Assembly (NCBI RefSeq): GCF_001021975.1
Contig: NZ_CP009928.1
Location: 3,538,001-3,602,000, forward strand
Length of the DNA stretch: 64,000 nt
Source: Chryseobacterium gallinarum
GTDB lineage: Bacteria; Bacteroidota; Bacteroidia; Flavobacteriales; Weeksellaceae
Reading direction: 5' to 3'
A program made the position numbers and the translations under genes. The notes beneath the pieces are model-generated. The model ran no database searches, was not told the origin of the DNA, and worked only from the letters and a program-made list of their open reading frames with translations. Shown here one piece after another: positions 26,566 to 41,500 of this stretch (position 1 is its first letter; each line of letters begins with the position of its first letter).

Positions 26566-29500
26566 GTTTCTCAACCTGTAATCATCAATGCAGTACCAGT
26601 TTCGAAACCTGAAGAACAACGTTTGTCTTTTGCACAGGAAAGACTTTGGTTCATAGAGTCTTATGAAGGAAGCAGCAGCGTTTATAATGTTCCGATGGTG
26701 TTTAAATTGGGAGAACATGTCTCCATGGAACTTCTTCAGCAGGTTTTTGATCTGTTAATGCAGCGTCATGAAGTATTACGAAGTATTATTCTTACCACAG
26801 AAGATGGAGTAGGATATCAGAAGGTAACCGACGAAAAGCTTAAGGTTCATTTCGGACAGGTAGAAACCAGAGCGGAACTTGATCAGGCAATAGATGAGGT
26901 GGCGAATAAAGTTTTCCATCTGGATCAGGAACTTCCGATAAGCGCTTCTGTTTTCAGGATGAAGGAAAATGATTATTTATCTGTTGTTATTCACCATATT
27001 GCTTTTGATGGGTGGTCTACAGAGGTTTTCATCAATGAATTCAATACTATTTACCAAGCGCTTATCGAAGGGAAAAATCCTGAACTTCCGGTATTATCAA
27101 TTCAATACAAAGACTTTGCATTATGGCAGAGAAACTACCTTTCCGGAGAAATACTTGATGAACAAACCTCTTATTGGAAAAATAAACTGGAAGGATTCCA
27201 GACTCTCGATCTTCCTTTAGACTTTAAGAGACCGGCCCACGTTTCATATACCGGAGCCACAGTTTATTTTGATCTCCCGGAGCAGCTTGCTTCAGATGTA
27301 CAAAAAATTTCAAAAGATCTGGGCGTAAGTTTATACAGTGTGATGCTGAGTGGCTATTATCTGATGTTATCCGCCTATTCGGGGCAGGATGATATTATTG
27401 TAGGAAGTCCCGTTGCCAACCGTCACCATGCCGGCCTTGAAAATATCATAGGATTCTTTGTCAATACCTTTGCTTTAAGAGAAACAATAGATCCCGAACA
27501 GGACATAAAAGATTTCATTGTACAGGTTTCAGAGTCTATCACCAATGCCCAGTCTCATCAGGATCTTCCTTTTGAAAAACTGGTAGAGGAAATGGGGGTA
27601 GAGCAGGATAATTCCAGAAACCCGATTTTCCAGGTGATGTTTGGAATCCAAAGTTTTGAAGACAAAATTTTCCATAAAAATAACGATGCAGTCCTTCTTC
27701 CTTTTGATGGAAATATAGACTATAAATCTGCCAAATTTGATTTAACGATGATGATTGATGTTCATGGAGATAGTATCCGTGGAATCTTCAATTATGCAGT
27801 CGCTCTTTTCAAAGACGAGACTATTATCCGTATGAAAGAGACGTATGTGCTTATTCTTAACCAACTGGTTGAAATAGGAAGTACGGCTTCAAATAATAAG
27901 ACCATTAAGAACCTTCAGCTTCTGAATGATGAAAATTATCAAAAGGTTATAAAAGACTGGAACAATATAGAGTACGATTATCCTGAAGGGCATACCATTC
28001 ACAGATTATTCGAAGATCAGGCAGCAAAAACTCCAAATGCTACGGCATTGGTCTACCAGAATATCAAATGGTCTTACCAGGAGCTGAATGAAAGAGCCAA
28101 TCGTTTGGCCAATCATCTTATTGAGACCTATGATGTAAAACCTGATGAGCTGATTCCTATATGTTTAGAACGTTCGGAAAATATGCTTGTAGCCATTTTA
28201 GGTGTTTTAAAATCCGGAGCTGCCTATGTTCCGATGGATCCGCAGTATCCGGCAGACAGAATCCAGCATATTCTTCATGATACTCAGGCGAAAGTAGTTC
28301 TTACGGATGAAGTTTCGAAAGATAAAATTGAAGCAGAGGATGTACAGGTTATATCCTTAAATGATCCTGCATTTAAACCCGTTCTGGAAACAGCATTGTT
28401 TCATAACCCTGTTACAAAAGTTACCCCGGAGAATCTTTCGTATGTCATTTATACCAGTGGTACTACCGGTATGCCTAAAGGGGTCATGATTGAGCATCAG
28501 AATGTGGTAAATGTCGTTTCACAGATCAGAGATGCCTATGGTTTCAGCGAAGGAGAGAAGATAACAGCTTATACCTCATATGTTTTTGACGTATCAGTAT
28601 CAGAGTTTTTTAATGCCCTGCTATATGGGAATGAGCTGCATATCCTTGATGAAACTCTTAAAAAAGATGCCGATGCCATAAGCCGTTACCTTTTAGACCA
28701 CGACATTGCTTATGCTTATCTGCCGCCGGTAATGCTTTCGGTATTGCCAAGAACAAAATATCCTTCTCTGAGAGGAATGCTGTATGCCGGAGAACCTTGT
28801 GATTATGAAACCGGGAAATACTGGTCAGAATATACCAATCTTTATAACCTTTACGGACCAACAGAAGCAACCATTTATGCAACTTACAAACAGGTAGAGC
28901 ATGGTGATGTACATCTTATTGGACGTCCTGTCGGAAATACTTCAGCCTACATACTTGATGCGAATTACCGCCCCGTTCCTTTGGGTGCAATAGGAGAACT
29001 TTATCTTGGCGGAAACGGAATCGCAAGAGGATATCTGAACAGACCGGATCTTACCAGTGAACGTTTTATTGTAAATCCTTTCCAGACTCCAGTACAGAAA
29101 ATAAGAAGTAAAAATGAAAGAATTTACAAGACCGGAGATTTGGTACGCCTTCATCCGGATGGAAATATTGAGTATATCGGCAGAAACGACTTCCAGGTAA
29201 AAATTCGTGGGTACAGAATTGAATTAGGCGAAATTGAAAACAAGCTGCAGGAATATGCAGGCATAAAGCAGGCCGTGGTTCTTGCCAAAGAAAATAAGGC
29301 AGGAATGAAGTTCCTTGTCGGATATTATGTATCTGATGAAGTTGCAGATGAAACTAAGCTTTCAGAGTTCTTATCGGAAACCTTACCGGAATATATGATT
29401 CCTGCAGTGTATGTGCACCTTGATGCCCTTCCGTTAACCATTAACGGGAAATTAGACAGAAGAGCCTTACCGGAACCAGAATTTACCAGCATCCAAAAAT

Positions 29501-32500
29501 ATACAGCTCCACAAACAGAGCTTCAGGAAAAGCTTTGCCATATTTATGGGGAAATATTAGGACTTGATGCTGAAGAGATCAGTATTCATGATGATTTCTT
29601 CCGTCTGGGAGGAAACAGTATCATGGCGATTAAGCTGATCAGTAAGATTAAAAACCAACTGGATCTCCGCATTCAGGTAACTACTGTATTTAATCATAAA
29701 ACAATTGCTTCTCTTGCCTCTTTTCTGGAAACAGAATTCCAGGAAGAAAATATACATATAGAGCCTGTGATGGTTTCCTCACCTGAGGAGCAGCGTTTAT
29801 CTTTTGCACAGGAAAGACTTTGGTTTATTGAAGCATATGAAGGTGGTAGCAGTGCCTATAATATTCCAATGGTGCTTACTTTAAACTCAAATGTACAGCT
29901 GGAAGAGCTTCAAAAGGCTCTGGAAACAGTCATTATGCGTCATGAAGTCCTTCGTTCTGTAATCAAAACAACAGCAGGAGGAATAGGATATCAGGTGGTT
30001 ACAGATGCTATGCCGGAATTCAAAATGGTAGAAGTTCACACAGAAAAAGAGCTGGAAACGGCTATTAATACTGCGGCTAATAAAGTATTCCGTTTAGAAG
30101 AAGAACTTCCTTTGGATATTACCCTGTTCAGACTGAGAAATCAACATTATTTATCCATAGTGGTTCATCATATCGCATTTGACGGATGGTCTGTGGATAT
30201 TGTGTTAAAAGAAATTCAGACAGTATATGAAGCTTTAATTAACAAAACGGCTCACCAACTTCCTGATCTTCCTGTTCAGTATAAAGACTTTGCCCTTTGG
30301 CAGAGAAATTACCTGAAAGGAGAGGTCCTGGATAAGCAGATTAATTACTGGAAGGGTATATTAGAAGACTTTGAATCCCTTAATTTACCGTTAGATTTCA
30401 AACGTCCGGCTCAGATTTCTTATGAAGGAGCTGCCATTTATTTTGATCTTTCTCCGGAAGTTGCCTCAGGATTGAGAGCGATTTCCAGAGATCTTGGAGT
30501 AAGTTTATACAGTGTAATGTTAGGTGGATACTACCTGATGCTTTCCGCTTATTCCGGGCAGCATGATATTATTGTAGGAAGTCCGATTTCCAATCGCCAC
30601 CATGCAGGACTTGAAGATATTGTCGGTTTCTTTGTTAACACATTGGCACTGAGAGGAAATGTTAATGCAAATCAGGATTTTAAAAATTTTATTCTTCAGG
30701 TATCCCAATCTGTAACAGAAGCACAGGCTCATCAGGATCTTCCATTTGAGAAATTGGTGGAAGAACTGGGTGTAGAACAGGACATGTCCCGTCATCCGGT
30801 GTTCCAGGTGATGTTTGGGGTTCAAAGTTTTGGAAGAGAGACCCAAAAAGATGCTCTATTCTCCCTTTTTGAAGGCGAAATAGATTATCAGGCAGCGAAG
30901 TTTGACCTGACCACGATGATTGATGATGGAGAGGAAAAGATAAGAGGAATGTTTAATTATGCTGTTTCTCTTTTCAGTAAGGACACGATTTTGGGGATGA
31001 AAGATACCTATGTTCTGCTTTTAGAGCAAATGGCGGCGATGGGTACCGAAAATACAGCGAAGGTTAAAATCAATGATTTCCAGTTCCTTAAAGATGCAGA
31101 GTATAAAAAAGTAACAGAAGACTGGAATAATACTGGTTCTGAATATCCTTCCGATAAAACCATTCATCAGCTGTTTGAAGATCAGATAGCAAAGACTCCG
31201 GATCATATTGCTTTGGTATATCAGGATGTTAAACTTTCCTACAAAGAAGTAAACGAAAAGTCAAACCGGTTGGCTAATTTTCTGATCGGAAAATACAATA
31301 TTCAGCCGGACGAAATTATCCCTCTGTGCCTGGAACGTTCTGAAAATATGCTGATTGCTATTTTAGGAGTACTGAAGTCCGGAGGTGCTTATGTGCCGGT
31401 TGATCCATCATATCCTTCAGACAGAATAAGACATATTCTTAAGGATACCCAGGCCAGATTGGTGATAGGTCAAGAGAATACAATTGAAAAATTACAAGAT
31501 CAGAATGTTGAACTTATTTCTCTGGATGAGGTTCAATATAAGGCACAGCTGGAAATACAAGATTCAGATAATCCTATTACCAGTACAAAACCTGAAAATT
31601 TAGCCTATGTGATCTATACCAGTGGAACAACAGGGCTTCCGAAAGGAGTAATGGTAGAACATCGGGGAGTATCAAATCTTGCCACTCAATTTGCTAAAAC
31701 TCTTGGGTTGGTTTCTAAGGATGTAAAGAATTGTCTTTGGTATGCCAACTATGTTTTTGATGCGCATGTAGCCGAACTTTTTCCAGTCATTACTCATGGC
31801 CATAGTATTTATCTGTTGGATAAAGAAAAACAGACTGATATTGCAGCATTGCAAAATTATATCAGTGAAAATGATATACGAATTGCAAACATCCCTCCTG
31901 TATTGCTTACCAAGGACTATATTTTACCATTGGAAAAGCTTATGGTGGCGGGAGATGTAACCAATCCACAATTGATGGCCCTTTATCAGAAGGAAGGAGT
32001 GGATATTATTAATGCTTATGGACCTACGGAAGGAACGGTATGTGCCACTCTTCATTACTACAAACAAGACAACAATCCACTGAATATAGGCGGGCCTATT
32101 GGGAATATGACATCCTATGTCCTGGATGAAACTTTACGTCCGGTTCCTGTTGGAGGGATAGGAGAACTTTATATTGGAGGAGCAGGGATTACCAGAGGAT
32201 ATCTGAACCGTCCTGAGCTTACAGAAGAACGTTTTATAATCAACCCTTTCCAAAGTTCAGAAGAAAAGTTAGAAGGTAAAAACGGAAGATTATATAAAAC
32301 AGGGGATTTGGTGCGCTGGCTTGCTAAAGGCGAACTGGAATACCTGGGCAGAAACGACTTCCAGGTGAAAATCCGTGGATACAGAATTGAATTAGGAGAA
32401 ATTGAAAATACATTAGTACGTTATCCGGGAATCCGCCAGACAGCAGTTATTGCTAAAGAAAATAAAGCCGGATTGAAATATTTGGCCGGATATTATGTCT

Positions 32501-35500
32501 CTGATTCCGAAATAGAATCTCAGCATCTTTCAGAATATGTCTCAGCATCTTTACCGGAATACATGGTTCCGGGGGTATTTGTTCATTTAAATGCTTTACC
32601 ACTTACAATTAACGGAAAACTGGATAAAAAACAGCTTCCTGAACCCGAATTTACAGGCAGTAAAGACTATATAGCTCCACAAACCGAACTTCAGACCAGC
32701 CTGTGCCAGATTTATGGCAGTGTATTGGGAATTGATGCTGAAACGATCAGTATCAATGATGATTTCTTCAGGCTAGGAGGTGACAGTATTATCAGTATTC
32801 AGCTGGTAGGAAGAATCAGACAACAGTTGGATGTAAAGATAAGTGTAAAAGAAGTCTTTACGTCCCGGACAGCTGCTGCTTTGTCTCTACTTATTGAAGA
32901 GAAGAAACATAGCGAGCAAACACAGATTGTAACCGAACAGGGACTCCTTACTGGAGAAGTTTCTTTACTTCCGGTTCAGGAGTGGTTCTTTAGCCAGAAA
33001 GAACAGGGATATCTGGGCGATTTCAACCATTGGAATCAGGCTTTCCTTGTCAATGTTCCTGAACTGAATAAAGAATTACTGGAAGAATCTATCCAGTATT
33101 TGATAGAAAGACATGATGCATTCAGGTTAAAATTTGAAAAAAGTAATAATGGGTATATTCAGATGTATGGAAATACTCAGATTTTCCCTTCTTTCAAGCA
33201 GTTGGATGCTTCTGGTCTGAATAAGGAAGATCTATCAAAAATCCTTACAGAATGGCAATCAGGTTTTGATATTGAGCAAGGTCCGTTGTATCAGATTGGG
33301 TACATTCATGGATATGAAGATGGCAGTGCCAGAATTTATTTTGCTTTTCATCACTTGATTATTGATGCAGTAAGCTGGAGAATTATTGCAGAAGACATAA
33401 AGAATATTTACCAGTCTCTTGAAAAAGGAGATAGGGAAAAAGTACTTTCTCATACAAAAGGAAGCAGCTACCGTCAATGGGTAAATGCTGTAAAAAGCTA
33501 TCATTCTGAAGATCCGGAAGCCAGAATCAAAGAATTATTATATTGGAATACCAATGCAGAAACCACAGAAACTCATAATAAAGTTCTGAATCGTTTCATA
33601 ACAAAAGATTACAGCCACAGCAGTCTGATTTTAAACAAAGAGATAACTGAAACTTTACTCCGAAATACGCATCATGTTTATCAGACCCAGATCAACGATC
33701 TGTTACTTTCAGCTTTGTCCGTTTCTCTTTCTGAATTGACAGGAGAGGAATCTCATTCTGTTCTTTTAGAAAGTCATGGCCGTGAAGAAATATTCCAACA
33801 GCTTGATATTACAGAAACAGTAGGCTGGTTCACGACCATGTTCCCATTACTTTTGAAAACTGGAAAAGGCTTGACAGATACTATTGTTTTGACTAAAGAA
33901 TCCCTAAGAAATGTTCCTCATAATGGAATTGGTTATGGAAGCTTGGTTGGATATACAGAGCGTGAGCTGCCAAAGATCAGTTTCAATTATTTAGGGCAAT
34001 TAGATCAGGAAACAGGAGAAAAAAGCTGGTTTATTGCAGGTGAAGATGCCGGTTCGGGAATAGGAAAAAATAACCGCGACAGTCATTATATCAGTATGAA
34101 TGGTGCCGTTGTGGATGGACAATTACGCTTTGAAATTGCAGGTTATCTGTCTGAAGAACAGCTTGAACTGTTTGCAGAAGACTTTAAAACCCATATTGAA
34201 ACCATCGTTGAGGTTCTTTCTCAGGAAACCCAAAGTTACCTTACCCCTTCCGATGTAGATCATGTAGTAGATTTTGAACAGCTTGCAGAGATCCAGAAGA
34301 GCGGAGAAACAGAAGGTGTATATCTTGCCAACAGTTTACAGGAGGGATTTGTGTATCACGCTTTGAATCAGGGAGAAACCGATGATGCCTACAGAGTACA
34401 GCTATTATGGGATTACAATGCTGATCTTGATATTAAAAACCTTAAAAAAGCCTGGAGCCTTACCCAGGCTGCCTACCCGTCATTAAGGATGAGGTTCGAC
34501 TGGAACGGAGAAATTGTTCAGGTTATTAATAAAAATGGAAATGTAGACTGGCGTTATCAGGATATCAGTGAGATAAATGAAGATGCTCAGGATACATTCA
34601 TTAAAGATATTACAGCAAAAGACCGTTTGGAAGGGTATGATCTTTCCAAGGGAGACCTTTTCAGAGTATACCTGTTTAAACGTTCAAAAGAACAGTATAC
34701 CTGTCTGTTCAGTAACCATCATGCTATTTTGGATGGATGGAGTATACCTGTTATCCTTAATAGTATCCATACTCATTATCTGAACCTTACGAAAGGGCAG
34801 AAGGTTTCTGTTACACAAGATCGTGCTTATACAGATACCCAGAAGTATCTTCGGGAACATAAAGAAACTGCCAGAACATTCTGGAATACTTATATGCAAT
34901 CTTTGGAAGATCAGGAAGACTTAAGTGGGCTCATTAAAGCATCTCAAAGACATATTGATTTAGGAACATACCGTCATATCCAGGAGCATCAACAGGTAAA
35001 AATGACGATTGCCGATGATAAGTATGACTTGCTTAAAGCCTTTACAAAAGCTCACGGATTAACGGTAAATGCAATATTACAATACCTGTGGCACCAGCAG
35101 TTGAGAATCTATGGCGGGTTAAGTACAACCATTGTAGGAACAACGGTATCCGGACGAAGTTTACCAATTGATGGCATTGAGTCTTCTGCAGGGCTATACA
35201 TCAATACTTTACCACTGATTGTTACCCATGAGGAAGGAAAAGTGATTGATCATATCAGAGAAATTCAGGACAGAATAAGTGATATCAATACCCATAGCGA
35301 TATTAACCTGGCAGAACTTCATCATGATGGACGCAGAATTTTCAGCAGTTTATTTGTGTTTGAAAACTATCCTGTACCGGAAGGAGAAGATCAGAATGAA
35401 CTTGGCTTTGTTTTCAGAGATGCCGTGGAAAAACTGGATTATCCATTAGGTGTTGTAGCTTTTGAAAGAGGAAATGAAGTTTCATTAACCCTAAATTATG

Positions 35501-38500
35501 AAGGCTTCCTGTTCGAAAAAGATACGATGAACCAACTGATTGAAGGAATGGAAACAATCCTTGATCAGATGATTGATCATCACAATATAACATCAGGCCA
35601 GCTTTCTCTTGTCACGGAAAAAGAATATAAAAATCTTACAGAAGTCTGGAATGATAGCTGGAATGGTATTTCCATACAAAAGACTATTCATCAGTTATTT
35701 GAAGAACAGGTTTCAACAACTCCGGATCATACAGCGCTGATATATAAAGATATAGAACTTTCTTATCAGCAACTGAATGAGTGTGCTAATCGCTTAGCCA
35801 ACTATCTTACAGCGAATTATAGCATTCAACCGGATGATCTGATCCCTCTTTGCCTGGACCGCTCAGAACATATGCTTATTGCCATTCTTGCGGTAATGAA
35901 AGCGGGTGCAGCTTATGTACCTATAGATCCGTCATATCCTGCCGAAAGAATACAGCATATTCTAAAAGATACAAATCCTTTATTGGTTCTTGCTCAGGAA
36001 AGTACACAAGAAATCATAGCTCAAAATACAGATGGAAATCTAGATGTCTTATCTCTTGACAGCCTGTCTTTCAGCAGTGTACTTGCAAGGATGAACACCA
36101 ATAATCCTCTTACTGAAGCTACAGAGAATAACCTTGCTTATGTGATCTATACCAGTGGAACCACAGGACTTCCGAAAGGAGTAATGATTGAACATAAAGG
36201 AGTTGTAAATTTAATTCATGACCTTTATCCACGCTATGGTTTAAATAAAACGGATGTTATCCTTCAGTTTGCGAACTATGTTTTCGATGCTTCCGTAGAG
36301 CAGATGTTACTGGCTGTATTAAATGGAAATACACTGGTATTGATAGAAAGCCAAAAGCTTTTACTTAATGAAGAGGCTTTTGTAAAAACATTAACGGATC
36401 ATAAGGTTTCTTACATACATCTTACTCCTTCAGTACTGCAAAGTATTGATATTATTAAGGTAAAAAGCTTACGAATATTAAACTCAGGTGGGGAAGCCTT
36501 ACCTACAGATTTACATAACAAGTTAAAAGATGGGGCATTTAAGTTGGTTAATTCCTACGGCCCTACTGAAACTACGGTTACCTCCCTTGTTAATGCCAAT
36601 AACAAGGTAAATAATATCGGAAAGGCAATTGCGAATACCAGTATTTATGTACTTGATGCTTACCAACGTCCGGTACCTGTAGGTGCTATTGGAGAACTTT
36701 ATATTGGTGGTGCAGGTGTTGCCAGAGGTTATTTAAACCGTCCTGAACTCACTTTGGAACGCTTTCTGAAAAACCCTTTCCAAACAGAAGAGCAAAAAGA
36801 AAAAGGCGAAAATGGAAACATTTATAGAACCGGAGACCTTGTGCGTTATTTGCCTTCCGGAGAGCTGGAATATATTGGAAGAAATGACTTCCAGGTAAAA
36901 ATCCGAGGTTATAGAATAGAATTGGGTGAAATTGAAAACAGACTGCAGGAATATCCTGAGGTAAGACAATCTGTTGTATTGGCTAAAGAAAATACAGCAG
37001 GACTGAAATACCTTGTGGGATATTACGTTTCAGATTCTTCAATAGAGCCAGGACTTCTTACCTCATTCTTATCACTGACATTACCAGAGTATATGATACC
37101 GGTGGCATTTGTTCATCTTAACGCTCTGCCACTAACTATCAATGGAAAATTAGATCGTCGGGGTCTGCCTGAGCCTGAATTTACAGCAAGTACAGATTAT
37201 ACTGCTCCTGAAAACGAATTACAGAAACAATTATGTGAAGTTTACGCTCAGATTCTTGGTCTTGATGCCGCTAATATTGGTATTCATGATGATTTCTTCA
37301 GATTAGGAGGAAACAGTATCATGGCCATCAAGCTTATCAGTAAGATTAAACAGGTTCTTGGTATAAGAATAGAAGTAGCTGCAATTTTCAGCCATAAAAC
37401 AATTGCTTCTTTAGCTGAAGTTGTAATGGATGAAACTCACATTGAAGAGCAGGTTGCCATTACGCCTATAAAAGTTAATACTCCTGAAGAACAGAGATTA
37501 TCATTTGCCCAGGAAAGGCTTTGGTTTATTGAAACCTATGAAGGAGGAAGCAGTGCCTACAATATTCCAATGACGGCAATTCTTGACGAAAAAACAAATA
37601 TTTCAGTCTTGCAGAAAGCTTTTGAAGAAGTCATTAAGCGTCATGAAGTCCTTCGTTCAGTCATTAAAACAACAGAAGATGGAGTAGGCTACCAAATGGT
37701 TACCAATCAACTGCCTGAATGGAATGTGGCGGAAGTAAGCACAAGAAAAGATTTAGATGAAGCCGTAAACAGATGTGCAAATAAAGTTTTCCATCTTGAG
37801 ACGGAAATTCCTATTGAAATTAACATTTTTAAATTTGAAAACAGCCATTATCTGTCAGCAGTCATTCACCACATTGCTTTTGACGGATGGTCTACAGACA
37901 TATTCCTGAAAGAAATCCAAACAATCTATCAGGCTTTTCTTAATAATGAAAATACTGAGGAGCTTTCTGATCTGCCAATACAGTACAAAGATTATGCTTT
38001 ATGGCAGCGTGATTACCTTTCCGGGCAGCGTCTTGAAAAACAGATCAATTACTGGAAAGATCAGCTTCAGGATTTTCAGAATCTGGATCTTCCGACAGAT
38101 TTCAGAAGACCTTCTCAAATCTCTTACGAAGGAGAAAATATATATTTCAGCTTAGATGAAGAACAGAGTGAAAAACTAAGAGCTTTATCCAAAAATCTAG
38201 GAGTAAGCTTGTATTCTGTTATGCTGGGCGGGTATTATCTGATGCTTTCTGCGTATTCAGGACAGGATGATATTGTAGTAGGAAGTCCTATTGCCAATCG
38301 TCATCATGCAGGGCTGGAAGATATTATAGGTTTCTTTGTCAATACCCTGGCATTGAGAGAAACTCTGGATCCTAAGCAAAGCCTTAATGATTTCCTTCTT
38401 CAGGTTTCAAAATCAGTGACCGATGCACAGTCTCATCAGGACTTACCATTCGAGAAGCTGGTAGAGGAACTTGGAGTAGAGCAGGATACCTCAAGACACC

Positions 38501-41500
38501 CAGTTTTCCAGGTGATGTTTGGACTTCAGAACTTTGGTGGTGATGCTTCATCTCAAAATAATCAGGAAAGGCTGTTTTATCCTTTTGATGGAGAAATAGA
38601 CTATCAGGTGGCTAAATTTGATCTGACAACAATGATTGATGATGGCGGAGAAGAGATTAAAGGAATGTTCAACTATGCTAAAGCCATTTTCTCAAAAGAA
38701 ACGGTAGGCAATATGATCCGGTCCTATGAATTTTTACTGGAGCAAATGACTGAAGATAAAGGTCAGGGACAAATTGTTCTTTCTGATTTGAATCTTGTCA
38801 CCCAAGATCAGTATAAAAAATTAACAGAAGAATGGAATGCAACCTATAAAGCCTATCCATCACAAATAACAATCCATCAGCTTTTTGAAAATCAGGTGAA
38901 AAAGACTCCTGCTCAAACAGCACTGGTGTATCAGAATACCAGATTCTCTTATCAGGAACTGAATGAAAAAGCCAATCAGCTGGCTCATTATCTGATTGAA
39001 AATTACGTACTTCAACCAGATGATCTCGTTCCTATCTGTTTAGAGCGATCTGAAAACATATTGATTGCTATTCTTGCTATTTTAAAATCCGGAGCAGCCT
39101 ATGTTCCGATGGATCCTTCCTATCCTTCAGACAGAATACAGCATATTTTGAATGATACTCAGGCAAAACTGGTAATCGGACAGGAAAGTACAGCAGAAAA
39201 ACTGGAAAATGCATCTGTTGAAGTTCTTTCTTTAGATGGGGTAAGCCTTCAAGCACAACTTGAAATAATATCATCTGAAAATCCTGTTACCCAGGTAAAT
39301 GCCAATCACCTTGCTTATGTGATCTACACCAGTGGAACCACGGGACTTCCAAAAGGAGTTATGATTGAACATTCGGGAGTGATAAACCTCATTGAATCAA
39401 TGATAAAAGCTCACCGACTTCAAGAATATCAGGAAGTGGGATGTTACTCAAACTATGTATTTGATGCCTTTGTATATGAAGCATTGCCTGTACTATGCAA
39501 TGGAAATACTTTGTGGTTGTACAGTAATGACCTCAGAACATCAATAGGAGAACTTAATGAGTATATCAAAGAAAATAATATTGAAGTTTCATTCATTCCG
39601 CCAGTTCTGTTAAGAGAAGTTGTAGAGAACGGAACGAATCTGAAACTCATATTTGCCGGAGGAGAAAGTTTCCCTACCCTGGATAAAAATGTTGATGATA
39701 TTATTTTTGTGAACGAATATGGCCCTACAGAAGGAACCGTCTGTGCCACACTTCATTACTATAAAGAAGATAGAAATCCATTGAATATCGGTGGGCCAAT
39801 TTCCAATACTTATGCATACGTTCTTGATGAGCAAAATCGCCTGGTGCCTGTAGGTGCTGTAGGTGAATTGTACATCGGGGGAGCGGGAATTGCAAGAGGC
39901 TATTTAAACCGTCCTGAACTTACCGAAGAACGTTTCATTTCAAATCCTTTCCAGGCTTCAGATCAGAAAGAAAGAGGAGAAAACGGACGTTTATACAGAA
40001 CCGGAGACTTGGTACGTTGGTTACTAAACGGAGAACTGGAATATGTAGGAAGAAACGACTTCCAGGTGAAAATCCGTGGCTATCGTATTGAATTAGGAGA
40101 AATTGAAAATACACTGTTAGGATACTCTGAAATTCGTCAGGTTGCCGTATTGGCCAAAGAAAACAAGTCCGGATTGAAATATCTGGCTGCGTACTATGTT
40201 TCTGATGAGGTTATAGATTCAGAACTGCTTTCAGAATATTTATCAGCATCTCTTCCTGACTATATGGTTCCTAATGCTTTTGTGCATTTAACGGCCTTAC
40301 CAGTAACCATCAACGGGAAGTTAGACCGAAAAGCTTTACCTGAGCCCGATTTTACTGGCAGTAAAGAATATACCGCTCCGGAGACAAGCCTTCAGAAGCA
40401 GCTTTGCCAGGTTTATGGGGAAGTGTTAGGATTGGATGCAGGCACTATCAGCATTCATGATGATTTCTTCAGATTGGGTGGAAACAGTATCATGGCCATT
40501 AAGCTGATCAGTAAGATTAAACAGGCTTTACAGATGCAGGTAGAAGTTTCCAAAATATTCAATCATAAAACTATTGCCTTATTATCCGCTGTTCTATCAG
40601 AAGACACCCATGGATACGAGCAGGTGATTATTACTCCTGTAGAAGTTAATTCCCCTGAAGAACAGAGCTTATCTTTTGCTCAGGAAAGACTTTGGTTTAT
40701 TGAAAATTATGAAGGCGGAACCAGTGCTTATAATATTCCGATGGCCTTCCTTCTGGATAAAAATACAGACATTACAACCCTTTGCAAAGCATTGGATGCT
40801 ATTGTAATGCGCCATGAAGTGCTTCGTTCAGTCATTCGCATAACCGATGAAGGAAAAGGCTGGCAATTGGTTATGGATGATATTCCTGCGATTCATCAGT
40901 ATGAAGTGAAAACAATGCAGGAACTGGAAGAAAGAGTGAGCCATGCAGCCAATAAGATCTTCCGCTTAGAAGAAGAACTGCCCATAGAGATCAACATCTT
41001 CAAACTTGAAAAAAATCATTATTTATCCGTAGTGATTCACCATATCGCATTTGACGGATGGTCCACAGATATCTTCTTAAAAGAATTAATCAGTATTTAT
41101 AATGCCATTAAGGAAGGACATCCACACGAATTACCAGCACTAAAGATCCAGTACAAGGATTTTGCACTATGGCAGCGTAATCATCTTACAGGAGAAAGAC
41201 TTGAGCAGCAGATTGGTTACTGGAAAAACAAACTTAGCGGATTCCAGAACCTTGATCTGGCTACAGATTTCAAGAGACCGGCTCAGATCTCCTATGAAGG
41301 GGAAAATATCTATTTCAGCCTTGATGCAGAACAAACCCAAAAATTGAAAAATCTGTCAAAAGATCTTGGTGTAAGTTTATATAGCATTGTGCTGGGAGGG
41401 TATTATCTGATGCTTTCCGCCTATTCCGGGCAGGGTGATATTATTGTAGGAAGCCCTATTGCGAACCGTCATCATGCAGGACTTGAAGACATGATAGGGT

